NCBI GenBank assembly: GCA_902493515.1
Contig: CABUPE010000026.1
Span: 1-31,550, forward strand
DNA from: an uncultured Collinsella sp.
GTDB lineage: Bacteria > Actinomycetota > Coriobacteriia > Coriobacteriales > Coriobacteriaceae
DNA length: 31,550 nt
Direction of reading: 5' to 3'
Shown one piece after another: positions 15,382 to 23,512 of this stretch. Made by a program: the position numbers and the translations under genes. The first letter of the stretch is position 1. Every line of letters begins with the position of its first letter. The notes below the pieces were generated by a model. The model saw only the letters and a program-made list of their open reading frames with translations, did not search any database and was not told where the DNA came from.

Positions 15382-16509
15382 TTATGCAAATACGATCAAG
15401 TTATCCCTGTGTATCGCGGGCTTCTCGGCCAGGTTAGCGAGCAGGCGGTTGCTGGCAATCTGGTCTTGGCGGCGACCGGCAGCAAGTTCCAGCACGTCCG
15501 AATCGGCCTCGGCGATACCGCGGGCGACGACCATACCGCTCGGATCGCACACATCGAGCACATCGCCCTCGGCAAACTGGCCATCGACCTCGCGAATACC
15601 CACCGCAAGCAAGGAAGAGCCACGGCTGACCAGCGCCTTCGCGGCTCCATCGTCAACCGTCACCGAACCGTGGGCCTTGTCGCCCAACGCAATCCACAGC
15701 TTGCGGGGTGCGATGTCCAGACGCTCCGCCGGCGGATCGAACAGCGTGCCCACGCTCTCGCCGCGGGCGAGGCGCACGAGCGCATCGGGTTCCTCGCCCG
15801 AGCAAATCACGCTCTGAATGCCCGCCGTCATCAGGATACGGCTCGCGCGAATCTTGGTAATCATGCCGCCCGTGCCCACCGACGTCGAGGAATCACCCGC
15901 CGAGGCAATAATCCCAGCATCGATCTTATGCACGACAGGAACAAACTCGGCCGTCGGGTCCTCGTGCGGATTGGCAGTATAGAAACCATCGATGTCCGAG
16001 AGCGTCACGCACAGATCGGCAGAAACCAGGCAGCTCACAAGCGCCGCCAGTGTGTCGTTGTCGCCAAACTTAATCTCATCGACGGTGACGGTATCGTTCT
16101 CGTTGACGACCGGCACCACGCCCAGCTCCACCAGGCGCAGCAGGGCGTCGCGGGCGTGCAAGTAGGACGTGCGGCGCGCCGTATCGTGACGCGTGAGCAG
16201 CACGAGCGAGGTGAGCAAGTCACGCGCATGGAACTCCTCGTCGTAGGCAGACGAGATAATGCATTGGCCTGCCGAGGCGCAGGCCTGCAGGCTCGGCAGG
16301 TCGCCGACTGGCTTGCGGTCGAAGCCCAACACGGGATAGCCGCACGCGATGGCGCCGGAGCTCACCACGACCAGGCGCCAGCCAAGCTTGCGCAGGGACG
16401 CGGCCTGATCGGCCAGGCCACCGATAAAGGCACGATTGACCTTGCCGTCGGCGCCCACCACCGTGGACGAACCGATCTTTACCACCATCGTTTTATAAGA
16501 AGTCGTCAT
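15382..16509 (-). CDS. proB: Glutamate 5-kinase
   Basis: A 375-residue enzyme phosphorylating glutamate for proline synthesis. The amino-acid-kinase domain shows VVKIGSSTVV, VVSSGAIACG, VVNENDTV with FGDNDTLAA, LSDIDGFYTANP and the GTGGMITKIRAS loop. A C-terminal PUA domain (residues about 280-370, with SRGSSLLAVGI) is present, as in most bacterial ProB. The ATG at 16509 has no clear Shine-Dalgarno sequence, unusual in this window. It lies 97 bases after the pncB stop, and no proper terminator separates the two, so read-through from pncB is possible. The stop codon adjoins the terminator shared with the iminopeptidase gene. Confidence 0.96.
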   Translation of the reverse strand: MTTSYKTMVVKIGSSTVVGADGKVNRAFIGGLADQAASLRKLGWRLVVVSSGAIACGYPVLGFDRKPVGDLPSLQACASAGQCIISSAYDEEFHARDLLTSLVLLTRHDTARRTSYLHARDALLRLVELGVVPVVNENDTVTVDEIKFGDNDTLAALVSCLVSADLCVTLSDIDGFYTANPHEDPTAEFVPVVHKIDAGIIASAGDSSTSVGTGGMITKIRASRILMTAGIQSVICSGEEPDALVRLARGESVGTLFDPPAERLDIAPRKLWIALGDKAHGSVTVDDGAAKALVSRGSSLLAVGIREVDGQFAEGDVLDVCDPSGMVVARGIAEADSDVLELAAGRRQDQIASNRLLANLAEKPAIHRDNLIVFA

Positions 16510-16606
16510 ACGTCAAACCAATCAACTGTTGAGAAAGCAGGCGAACAAGGGCAGCCGGCGCAGGGCGAAACGAGCGGAATGTGATCCGCCCCTTCTGCCA
16601 AGGAAA

Positions 16607-18112
16607 TTAGTGAGCCCAGGGAAAGGCAGAGGCCGCGGCCATGTTCTTGCGCACGAGGTCGTCGCGCACCTGGGCCAGGCCCTGCTCCATACCTACCACG
16701 TAGGTCTGCGGATACAGGAAACGCTTGTAGACCGGGTCCAGGTGGTCGAGCGCCCAAGCGCAGCGGTCGCGCGCATCCTCGATGCTTTCGCGCGGGGCCA
16801 CCGCGCTGCCGTCGCGCACAATCGGCACTAGCAGTTCACGATACTCAAGCTCGGAAACATCGGTCACCAGTGCCGCATCGTTCACGGCCACCAGGGTATT
16901 GCCGCGCGCGACGCCCTCCCCCGCCAGATGGTCCTCGTCATAAATCATGTCGCAGATCGGGCCGCCAAAACCGTCATAGTAACGGCGCACGCGCTGCACG
17001 CCCGGAATCGTGCGCTTATACGGCTGTTCGGAGAGCTTCACCACCGGTGTCCAGGCACCGGCGTCTGCCGCACGGCGGGCCGAAAGCTTGTACACGCCGC
17101 CCAGCGCCGGCTGATCGTAGCAGGTCGCGAGCTTGGTGCCCACGCCAAAACTGTCGATGGGAGCGCCCTGGTCGAGCAGCGACTGAATCGTGTACTCGTC
17201 CAGATCGTTGGAAACCGAGATGCCCACATAAGGCAGGCCCTCGGCGTCAAAACGCCCGCGCACGTACTTGGACAGCTTGGCCAGGTCGCCGGAGTCGATA
17301 CGGATGGCCGACAGACGCTCGCCCGCCGCCTCCATCTCCTTGGCGACCGTAATGGCATGCTCGCAGCCCTCGCGCACGTCGTACGTGTCGATGAGCAGCG
17401 TGCAGTTCTTGGGGCTCGACTTGGCAAAGGCGCGGAAGGCCTCGAGCTCGGAATCAAAGCTCATCACCCAGCTGTGCGCATGCGTGCCAAACACGGGAAT
17501 GCCGTAACGGCGTCCGGCCAGCACGTTGGACGTGGACGAGCAGCCGGCAACGTAGCTTGCGCGAGCCACGGCCAAGCCGCCGTCGGGACCCTGGGCGCGG
17601 CGCAGACCGAACTCAGCCACGGGACGACCGTCCGCCGCCAGCACCACGCGCGCCGTCTTGGTGGCGACAAGCGTCTGGAAGCCCACGATGTTGAGCAGCG
17701 CGGTTTCGAGCAGTTGGCACTCCAGCGCGGGGCCGGTGACGCGCACCATGGGCTCACGCGGAAAGACGAGCTCGCCCTCGGGCACGGCGTCGATATTTAC
17801 GTGCGCGCGGAAGTTACGCAGGTAGTTGAGGAATGCAGGCTTAAACATCGCGCCACCGGCGGGAGCCTGGAGCGAGGCGAGGTAGTCGATATCCTCGGGC
17901 GTAAAGCGCAGGTTCTCGACGAGCTCGGGCAGCTCGGCGGTGCCACACATGACGGCATAGGCGCTGCCAAAGGGATGGTCGCGGTAAAACGCGGTAAAAC
18001 AACCCTGCTCATTGGCCTTGCCGCTCTCCCACAGGCCCTGGGCCATAGTGAGCTCGTACAGATCGGTGAGCATTGCGATGTCAGTGGGATGTGAGATGTC
18101 GGTCAAAGCCAT
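16607..18112 (-). CDS. pncB: Nicotinate phosphoribosyltransferase
   Basis: A 501-residue enzyme of NAD salvage, converting nicotinate and PRPP to nicotinate mononucleotide. Family marks are TDLYELTMAQ at the N-terminus, EFGLRRAQGPDGG, FGTHAHSWVMSF with the catalytic His near residue 211, LIDTYDV, RIDSGDL and FGVGTKL, which together bind PRPP. The length fits the longer Gram-positive type. The start at 18112 has AAAGGT eight bases upstream. proB follows in the same direction. Confidence 0.95.
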   Translation of the reverse strand: MALTDISHPTDIAMLTDLYELTMAQGLWESGKANEQGCFTAFYRDHPFGSAYAVMCGTAELPELVENLRFTPEDIDYLASLQAPAGGAMFKPAFLNYLRNFRAHVNIDAVPEGELVFPREPMVRVTGPALECQLLETALLNIVGFQTLVATKTARVVLAADGRPVAEFGLRRAQGPDGGLAVARASYVAGCSSTSNVLAGRRYGIPVFGTHAHSWVMSFDSELEAFRAFAKSSPKNCTLLIDTYDVREGCEHAITVAKEMEAAGERLSAIRIDSGDLAKLSKYVRGRFDAEGLPYVGISVSNDLDEYTIQSLLDQGAPIDSFGVGTKLATCYDQPALGGVYKLSARRAADAGAWTPVVKLSEQPYKRTIPGVQRVRRYYDGFGGPICDMIYDEDHLAGEGVARGNTLVAVNDAALVTDVSELEYRELLVPIVRDGSAVAPRESIEDARDRCAWALDHLDPVYKRFLYPQTYVVGMEQGLAQVRDDLVRKNMAAASAFPWAH

Positions 18113-18199
18113 GGGGCGACCTTTCGGATGCGTTTTGCAGAGGTTGAGGGCTGGAGCGGGAATGGGGCACGCAGGCCTAGCGCGCCGGGTGCCAGCGAT

Positions 18200-18631
18200 T
18201 TAATGCAGGCCCATGCTGCCCGTGATCGTGTAAACCATAAAGACGGCAAACGCGATGAGGGCAAGCACGATGATGATCTTTTGAGCCGGAGGCATGCCGG
18301 GAATCTCGTCCTCGGCCGTGGGTTCTTTAGAGGTAACCATGCGCTGGGCAAAGGTCATCTCGTCACGGCTGGGCTTGGGCTCGGCGGGCTTGGGGCGGGC
18401 TGGTTTTTTAGGCTGAGGCTTAGGCGCGGCGGGCGCAGGCTTCGGTGCAGGCGCGGGCGCGGGCTTCGCGGCGGCCTCCTCGTCCTTAGCGCGCTCGGCA
18501 CGCAGGGCGGCCAGCTCCTCGCGCTCGCGGCGGGCCTTCTCCTGGGCCTCACGGCGGGCCTTTTCGGCGCGGAGCTCCTCCAACTCGGCGCGCTCCTCGT
18601 CAGACAATGGTTGGGACTCAAGCTCGGCCAT
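18200..18631 (-). CDS. Small coiled-coil, single-helix membrane protein
   Basis: A 143-residue protein without a recognised family. Residues about 9-55 are very charged (Glu/Arg/Ala heptad-like) and probably form a coiled coil. Residues 56-100 are a Lys/Pro/Ala-rich linker (APAPKPAPAAPKP), and residues about 118-138 form one transmembrane helix (IIIVLALIAFAVFMVYTI). The arrangement suggests a tail-anchored protein with its charged domain in the cytoplasm. The start at 18631 follows AAAGGG; the longer in-frame ORF upstream would run through the tRNA gene. Function unknown. Confidence 0.8.
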   Translation of the reverse strand: MAELESQPLSDEERAELEELRAEKARREAQEKARREREELAALRAERAKDEEAAAKPAPAPAPKPAPAAPKPQPKKPARPKPAEPKPSRDEMTFAQRMVTSKEPTAEDEIPGMPPAQKIIIVLALIAFAVFMVYTITGSMGLH

Positions 18632-18648
18632 GGTACAGCCCTTTCTTT

Positions 18649-18682
18649 TTAAAAAAAGCCGCCGACACAATGTCAGCGGCTT
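18649..18682 (-). terminator. Terminator of tRNA-Ala
   Basis: On the minus strand AAGCCGC and GCGGCTT (18676-18682 with 18656-18662), with an inner TGTC/GACA pair, are followed by seven T. It lies 14 bases past the tRNA 3' end. Confidence 0.88.
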
Positions 18683-18696
18683 ATCAAATCCAAGGG

Positions 18697-18769
18697 TGGA
18701 GACGAAGGGAGTCGAACCCTCGGCCTCTGCCATGCGACGGCAGCGCTCTCCCAACTGAGCTACGTCCCC
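18697..18769 (-). tRNA. tRNA-Ala (anticodon CGC)
   Basis: A 73-base cloverleaf: acceptor GGGGACG/CGTCTCC, D arm GCTC/GAGC, anticodon stem CTGCC/GGCAG with loop GTCGCAT giving anticodon CGC (reads GCG), and T arm GAGGG/CCCTT with TTCGACT. The discriminator is A and the 3' CCA is not encoded. It has its own promoter and terminator. Confidence 0.95.
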
Positions 18770-18782
18770 AGGACAAGTTGAT

Positions 18783-18810
18783 ATTTTACCTACGGTTCGC
18801 CAACTGTCAA
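18783..18810 (-). promoter_or_regulatory. Promoter of tRNA-Ala
   Basis: On the minus strand TTGACA (18805-18810) and TAAAAT (18783-18788) are spaced by 16 bases. The expected start is a few bases before the mature tRNA 5' end. Confidence 0.82.
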
Positions 18811-18840
18811 CGCCCAATACCCAGTCTTTTTGGGACGGGG

Positions 18841-19779
18841 CTACTTTGCGCTGGTGAGGACGCCGGTGGTGTCGAACGCCGGGGTGAAGCTCTCGTCTAC
18901 CGCGCCGCCCTCTTGCCAGAACATCGTCGTAAAGCCCAGGTCGTCGGCATGGTCGAGCACCTGCTCGTACTCCTCGCGCGTCACGGCGCGTGCCAACTCG
19001 CCGCCTTGCTCGCACATGAGCGCATTGGGCGTGTACTGGTTCATGACCGAAATCGGCACGTCGCCCACCGTCTGCCACACCAGGTCAAGCACGCGGCACG
19101 AATCGTCCGCATGACCCGGCAGCACCAGGTGACGCACGATGATGCCGCGCTTCATGAGCCCCTCGTCGTCCACCAGCTCTCCCCCGCGGCGCTTAATCTC
19201 GCGCGCCATCTGAGCCAGGCCAGACACGGCTACACGCGGGTAATCCTTAATATGAGAAAGCGACTGCGCAAGCCCGGCATCGGCATATTTAAAGTCGGTA
19301 AGCCACACGTCGACCAGATCGCCGAGCGCAGCCACGGCACTCGCCCGCTCATAGCCACTCGTGTTGTAGACGATCGGGATGTCCAGCCCGCGCGCCCGCG
19401 CTGCGGCAATCGCGGCCGGCAGCAGGTGAGCGTAATGCGTCGCAGTCACCAGGTTGATGTTGTTGGCACCCTGGTCCTGCAGCTCCAGCATAATCTCGAC
19501 CAGGCGCTCGGGCGAAATCTCAAGCCCGAAATTGCCCGTCGAGATCTCGTGGTTTTGGCAGTAGACGCATTTGAGCGAACAGCCGCTAAAGAAAATCGTG
19601 CCCGAGCCGGCCTCGCCCGAAATGGGCGGTTCCTCCCACAAATGGAGCGCCGCGCGGGCGACCTTAAGCGTGTCGTTAGCACCGCAGACGCCGTGCGCGC
19701 CCTCATCGCGTGCCGCGCCGCAACGGCGTGGACACAAATGGCAGGCGGGCGAAAAAAGTTCGGTCAACGACGTCGGCAT
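18841..19779 (-). CDS. PflX-like radical SAM protein
   Basis: A 312-residue radical SAM enzyme of the PflX/COG1313 type. The cluster motif GCSLKCVYCQN gives Cys67, Cys71 and Cys74 for the 4Fe-4S cluster that cleaves S-adenosylmethionine. An extra N-terminal Cys set (CHLCPRRCG and GVCG) precedes it, as in pyruvate formate-lyase-activase relatives. YNTSGYE and IRHLVLPGH are barrel-strand motifs of this group. The ATG at 19779 has GGAG nine bases upstream; an in-frame TTG at 19794 is less likely. The substrate protein is unknown, and no glycyl radical enzyme gene lies nearby. No terminator separates it from the tRNA promoter. Confidence 0.87.
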   Translation of the reverse strand: MPTSLTELFSPACHLCPRRCGAARDEGAHGVCGANDTLKVARAALHLWEEPPISGEAGSGTIFFSGCSLKCVYCQNHEISTGNFGLEISPERLVEIMLELQDQGANNINLVTATHYAHLLPAAIAAARARGLDIPIVYNTSGYERASAVAALGDLVDVWLTDFKYADAGLAQSLSHIKDYPRVAVSGLAQMAREIKRRGGELVDDEGLMKRGIIVRHLVLPGHADDSCRVLDLVWQTVGDVPISVMNQYTPNALMCEQGGELARAVTREEYEQVLDHADDLGFTTMFWQEGGAVDESFTPAFDTTGVLTSAK

Positions 19780-19929
19780 AAAACCATGCTCCAAAACAAC
19801 GATTCAGCAGCTCAAACGTAAAGGCCCGGACCGCGTAGACGGCTCCGTCCCTAAGGCGCCGTAATCGTCCGACACGATTTTTGTAATGTCAAGACTGGAA
19901 TCAACAAAGTGCCGCTTTATGATGTAGGT

Positions 19930-20100
19930 ATTCCGCCCCCCGCGGAGCAACTGGGTGAACCGTCGCGTTTATTTAGGGAGCCCACACAGTCGGACTTAGT
20001 ACAGGTATCCTTCGTTGTTAAGGACGCTGGAACAGTCGATGAGGGCACCCACCTGTTTTAGGTGGGTTCATTTTCGTAACGTGGGGGGTGGTTTTCTTTT
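19930..20100 (+). ncRNA. ssrS: Probable 6S RNA
   Basis: This stretch folds as 6S RNA does, mimicking an open promoter that traps sigma-70 RNA polymerase. The closing stem pairs 19933-19944 (CCGCCCCCCGCG) with 20080-20091 (CGTGGGGGGTGG), 12 bp with two G-T pairs. A large bubble of about 35 bases per strand follows, with a small hairpin ACCCACCT/AGGTGGGT on the 3' strand. The terminal arm then has GCCC/GGGC, ACT/AGT and TCCTT/AAGGA helices interrupted by internal loops. A TATGAT -10 box at 19918-19923 fits a start near 19930; its -35 is weak. T4CT4 follows the closing stem, so that stem also serves as terminator. Assigned from structure rather than an alignment. Confidence 0.62.
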
Positions 20101-20306
20101 GCCGAAAATTGCCATTGCAAATCCCGCTAAGATTCCCAAAAGGCACCAGGCAGAGCCCCACTATCACCCCAATATCTGGTAAGCGCGTGATAATCACACA
20201 GTGCAAACCTCCGCACCCCCCTCGGTCGAGTATCATGGGACAGCTATGCCATTTCCGCGTAGCAACCTTTGACCTTTTCCTTCGACGCTTGGCGGTTTTT
20301 AGATTC
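20101..20306. other. Leader region upstream of the WecA/TagO gene
   Basis: No gene could be supported. An open frame continues upstream from the WecA/TagO gene but has no ribosome site and does not look like a signal or membrane segment. A TATCAT hexamer at 20229-20234 could be a -10 box. Confidence 0.4.
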
Positions 20307-21506
20307 ATGGCTTCATCCCCGAGCTACATACCGTACCTATGCGTGGCAGCGGCGGCCTTTATCACGACCTTCCTCGCGGTGCCCCTGGTCAAGCGCTTGG
20401 CAATTAAGCTCGATGCCGTCGACTATCCTTCTAAGCGCCGCATCAACACCAAGCCCATCCCGCGTTTGGGCGGAACGGCGGTGTTTTTGGGCCTGGTCGT
20501 TGCCTGCATTGTGCAAATCCTAGGCACCTGGCACCTAGGCTGGCCACCCGTCCTGGTGCCGCACCCGCGCCTTCACATTAGCTATCCCATGCTGGCGTTC
20601 TCCTTTACCGTCATCTTTGCGACCGGCGCTATCGACGACGTCTTCCAGCTCAAGCCCAAGCAAAAGCTGGCCGGACAGGTCCTCGCCGCGCTCATCGCCT
20701 GTATCGGCGGCCTGCGGATCGGCGTCATCGTCAACCCGTTTGCCCCCGGCGAAATCATGCTCGGATGGCTCGCCTACCCCATCACCGTGATCTATCTGGT
20801 GGCATTCACCAACATCATTAACCTCATCGACGGCCTCGACGGCTTGGCCACGGGCATCTGCGGCATCGCCTCGTTCACCATGTTTTCGATGGCCGTTCTC
20901 TCGGGCCGTATCGACGCCGCCGCGCTCTCCATTGCGCTCTTTGGCGCCTGTCTGGCCTTTTTGCGCTACAACTTCAACCCCGCAAGCATCTTCTTGGGCG
21001 ACTCGGGGTCGCTGCTTCTGGGCTTTGCACTGGGCTCCATCTCGCTGCTCAACGTGAGCCGCACCGCCGCGCTCACCTCGCTTATCATCCCGCTCATCGT
21101 TGCCGGCGTGCCCATCATCGACACGTTTAGCGCCATCGTGCGCCGCAGGCGCGCCCACATTAGCATTGGGCAGGCCGACAAGGGCCACATCCACCACCGC
21201 CTGATCCAAGAAGGCTACAACCAAAAACAGGCCGTGCTGCTCATCTATGCCTGGTGCATCATGCTTTCGGCCGGCGCCGCCGCGATTAACCAGGTCGAAG
21301 TGCCCATGCGTGTGCTCATCTTTACCGTGCTCGCCATTGGCTCGGCGGCCTTCGCCAAGCACCTGCACCTGTTTGAACCCGTGCTACGCCACCATTACAA
21401 CAAGCGCACGCACGAGGACGAGCTCGTCACCCCCGACGACCCCGCCTTTAAGCAGGAGGAGCAGGCAGCCGAGGAGCGCAAAGAAGAGCGCCACCACAAG
21501 CTCTAG
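20307..21506 (+). CDS. Undecaprenyl-phosphate sugar-1-phosphate transferase (WecA/TagO type)
   Basis: A 399-residue polytopic membrane enzyme of the MraY/WecA/TagO family. It probably transfers GlcNAc-1-phosphate from UDP-GlcNAc to undecaprenyl phosphate, the first membrane step of teichoic acid-like or capsule polymer synthesis. Signature residues are Asp110-Asp111 in GAIDDVFQLKPKQKL, NLIDGLDGLATG (Asp175, Asp178), FLGDSGSL (Asp232) and the WecA-type GHIHHRL (His294, His296, His297), which separates it from MraY. About ten hydrophobic helices are followed by a charged C-terminal tail rich in Glu and Lys. The start at 20307 (MASSPSYIP) is chosen because the first helix begins directly after it, but the ribosome site is poor. 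An ATG at 20235 is an alternative. Confidence 0.88.
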   Translation: MASSPSYIPYLCVAAAAFITTFLAVPLVKRLAIKLDAVDYPSKRRINTKPIPRLGGTAVFLGLVVACIVQILGTWHLGWPPVLVPHPRLHISYPMLAFSFTVIFATGAIDDVFQLKPKQKLAGQVLAALIACIGGLRIGVIVNPFAPGEIMLGWLAYPITVIYLVAFTNIINLIDGLDGLATGICGIASFTMFSMAVLSGRIDAAALSIALFGACLAFLRYNFNPASIFLGDSGSLLLGFALGSISLLNVSRTAALTSLIIPLIVAGVPIIDTFSAIVRRRRAHISIGQADKGHIHHRLIQEGYNQKQAVLLIYAWCIMLSAGAAAINQVEVPMRVLIFTVLAIGSAAFAKHLHLFEPVLRHHYNKRTHEDELVTPDDPAFKQEEQAAEERKEERHHKL

Positions 21507-21676
21507 GGCAAGCTGCCGAGGATCTGCCAAGGCACCGTTAGCCAAGCACGGCCGCGCCACACCCATCGCACATGCCGCACCACGCGCGTCCCTCTCCCGC
21601 CCCTCGCCTACTTACGCACCACCCCTCCAATAAACGCGTTATCATCTTGACCCATGAACATACGTTAGGAGCAATC

Positions 21677-22726
21677 ATGCCAAACGAGAACAGCTACGAA
21701 GTCGCGCTGCAAAAGAGCAACGCCATTCGCGAGGGCCTGACCAAAACGCCCGAGAAGTTCACTATGCTCACCGGCGACCGCCCCACCGGCCGTCTGCACC
21801 TGGGCCACTACTTCGGCACCCTCAAGGGCCGTGTTGAGCTGCAGAACATGGGCGCCAAGACCAACGTGCTCATCGCCGACTACCAGGTCATCACTGACCG
21901 CGACACGACCGAGCACATCCAGGACAACGTGTACAACATGGTCATGGACTACCTTGCCTGCGGTATCGATCCCGACAAGACCATGATCTACGCGCACTCC
22001 GCCGTGCCCGCCGCCAACCAGCTCATGCTGCCGTTCCTGTCGCTGGTGTCCGAGGCCGAGCTGGCGCGCAACCCCACGGTAAAGGCCGAGATGGAGGCCT
22101 CGGGCCACGAGCTCACTGGTCTTCTGCTCACCTACCCGGTACATCAGGCCTGCGACATCCTGTTCTGCAAGGGCAACGTGGTGCCCGTCGGTCGCGACCA
22201 GCTGCCGCACATCGAGCTTACCCGCACCATCGCTCGCCGCTTTAACAACCGCTACGGCAAGGTGTTCCCCGAGGTCGACGCGCTGCTGTCCGAGACCCCG
22301 CTGCTGCCGGGCCTGGACGGTCGCAAGATGAGCAAGAGCTACGGCAACGCCATCAATATTTCGATGACCGCCGAGGAGACGGCCAAGCGCATCAAGAAAA
22401 GCCAGACCGACTCTGAGCGCATGATCACGTTCGACCCCGAGAACCGCCCCGGCGTGTCTGGCCTGCTTTCGACGGCCGCCATCTGCACCGGCCGTTCCGA
22501 GGTCGAAATTGCCGAGGAGATTGGCATGGGCGGCTCCGGCCAGCTCAAGAAGTACGTGACCGAGGCCGTCAACGAGTACTTCGCACCTATCCGCGAGCGT
22601 CGTCAGCGCTACGAGAACGATCTGGATTACGTGAAGGACGTGCTGCACGAGGGCAACCGTCGCGCCAACGAGATCGCCGAGCAGACCCTGGCAGAGGTTC
22701 AGGACGCCATGGGCATGGTGTACTAG
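21677..22726 (+). CDS. trpS: Tryptophanyl-tRNA synthetase
   Basis: A 349-residue class I synthetase charging tRNA-Trp. TGDRPTGRLHLGHYFGTL contains the HIGH-type motif (His41-Leu-Gly-His44), and GRKMSKSYGN gives KMSKS at residues 217-221. VGRDQLPHIELTR is the typical active-site segment between them. The length is about 15-20 residues above the common bacterial form, with a charged C-terminal helix. AGGAG seven bases before the ATG sets the start; the in-frame upstream extension lacks a site. No T-box-like leader is visible in the 170 bases after the previous gene. A terminator follows. Confidence 0.96.
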   Translation: MPNENSYEVALQKSNAIREGLTKTPEKFTMLTGDRPTGRLHLGHYFGTLKGRVELQNMGAKTNVLIADYQVITDRDTTEHIQDNVYNMVMDYLACGIDPDKTMIYAHSAVPAANQLMLPFLSLVSEAELARNPTVKAEMEASGHELTGLLLTYPVHQACDILFCKGNVVPVGRDQLPHIELTRTIARRFNNRYGKVFPEVDALLSETPLLPGLDGRKMSKSYGNAINISMTAEETAKRIKKSQTDSERMITFDPENRPGVSGLLSTAAICTGRSEVEIAEEIGMGGSGQLKKYVTEAVNEYFAPIRERRQRYENDLDYVKDVLHEGNRRANEIAEQTLAEVQDAMGMVY

Positions 22727-22761
22727 ACCGATCTGCTGGCTTGAGCTTTCGATTGCTATAG

Positions 22762-22789
22762 GGCGGGCGCTACGGCGTCCGCCTTTTTT
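22762..22789 (+). terminator. Terminator of trpS
   Basis: GGCGGGCGC (22762-22770) pairs with GCGTCCGCC with one G-T pair, followed by TTTTTT. Confidence 0.9.
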
Positions 22790-23053
22790 GGAGCCGGACC
22801 GCTTCGGCTCCGTCCATCACACTCTCCCGACAAACAGGAACAGGCCCGCCGGCAGTTAGTTGCCAGCGGGCCTGTTCCCGAAGTACACCGTTGAATCGCA
22901 CAGAGGGGAGGAATGCGAATCAAACTCAACAGGGCAGGCTTTTTCATCGCCTATTGCCTGCTCCGTTGCTGAAACCAATATAGTTCGCCGTGGTTTACTT
23001 TTTGACGACATAATGCGCCGCCATAGCTTCTCCATAAGTTAGCCCAAGTAAAC
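22790..23053. other. Gene-free region with a 42-base hairpin and a possible 19-residue ORF
   Basis: No conventional gene is seen. A near-perfect hairpin spans 22837-22878 (GGAACAGGCCCGC with GCGGGCCTGTTCC, plus inner GGCA/TGCC) and has no T run on either strand. Directly after it, a GGGGAGGA site precedes an ATG at 22913 opening a 19-codon frame (MRIKLNRAGFFIAYCLLRC) ending at 22972. An inverted repeat GTTTACTT/AAGTAAAC lies at 22993-23053. Confidence 0.4.
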
Positions 23054-23094
23054 TAAACCACCACAAAGGAGACAGGCACCTTTGTGGTGGTTTA
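23054..23094. repeat. GGGAC-loop repeat, family B (copy B1)
   Basis: AAACCACCACAAAGG (23055-23069) pairs with CCTTTGTGGTGGTTT (23079-23093) around AGACAGGCA. It lies 17 bases beyond the stop of the MGMT-family gene. Confidence 0.88.
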
Positions 23095-23110
23095 CGCCAA
23101 GGCAGAGCCG

Positions 23111-23430
23111 CTAGAGCCCCGCTGGCCAGCGACAGGCGGCCAAGTCGACGTGCATGTCGTCCTTAAACGCCACACCCTCCCCTAGCAAAAGCTCACGTTG
23201 AGCATCGGGACCGCCAAAAGCGAAGCCCTCGCATATGTGCCCGTCGGCAAACACCACGCGGTGACAGGGAATCTCGCCGGGGCGCGGATTACTATGCAGG
23301 GCATACCCCACGTACCGCGCACTTCGTGGACGACCGGCAAGCAGCGCCACCTGGCCATACGTGGCGACCATCCCCTCGGGGATCTGCTCGACCACCTCGT
23401 ACACCCGTTCAAAAAACCCTCAGACGCCAT
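23111..23430 (-). CDS. MGMT-family DNA-binding-domain protein, apparent -1 frameshift near start
   Basis: The C-terminal domain of O6-alkylguanine-DNA alkyltransferases, about 105 residues without the usual N-terminal half. IPEGMVATYGQVA is the helix-turn-helix entry, RSARYVGYALHSNP follows with the Arg-finger region, and IPCHRVV has the alkyl-accepting Cys. That Cys distinguishes it from alkyltransferase-like proteins, which have Trp there. The only good start is ATG 23430 with AAGGGAG upstream, but from there the frame reads MASEGFLNG and leaves the conserved frame. The conserved frame (FFERVYEVVEQ) is reached by one extra T, or a -1 slip, in the six-T tract at 23411-23416. A GTG at 23404 in the correct frame lacks a ribosome site. 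Slippage, a sequencing error and a recent mutation are all possible. Confidence 0.72.
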
Positions 23431-23459
23431 TGCTCGCTCCCTTCCACCCGGAAAAGCAT

Positions 23460-23500
23460 AAACCACCACAAAGGTGCCTGTGTCCCCTTTGTGGTGGTTT
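23460..23500. repeat. GGGAC-loop repeat, family B (copy B2)
   Basis: AAACCACCACAAAGG (23460-23474) pairs with CCTTTGTGGTGGTTT (23486-23500). On the minus strand the loop reads GGGGACACAGGCA. It lies 12 bases after the degV stop. Confidence 0.88.
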
Positions 23501-23512
23501 ATGGCAGGTCGG

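Noticed and set aside
20018..20308. Minus-strand 96-codon frame with a hydrophobic stretch between the 6S RNA and the WecA/TagO gene
   Set aside because: It overlaps the 6S RNA 3' half, lacks a ribosome site, and its hydrophobic part continues only by switching frame. It could be a gene remnant, but this is not supportable.
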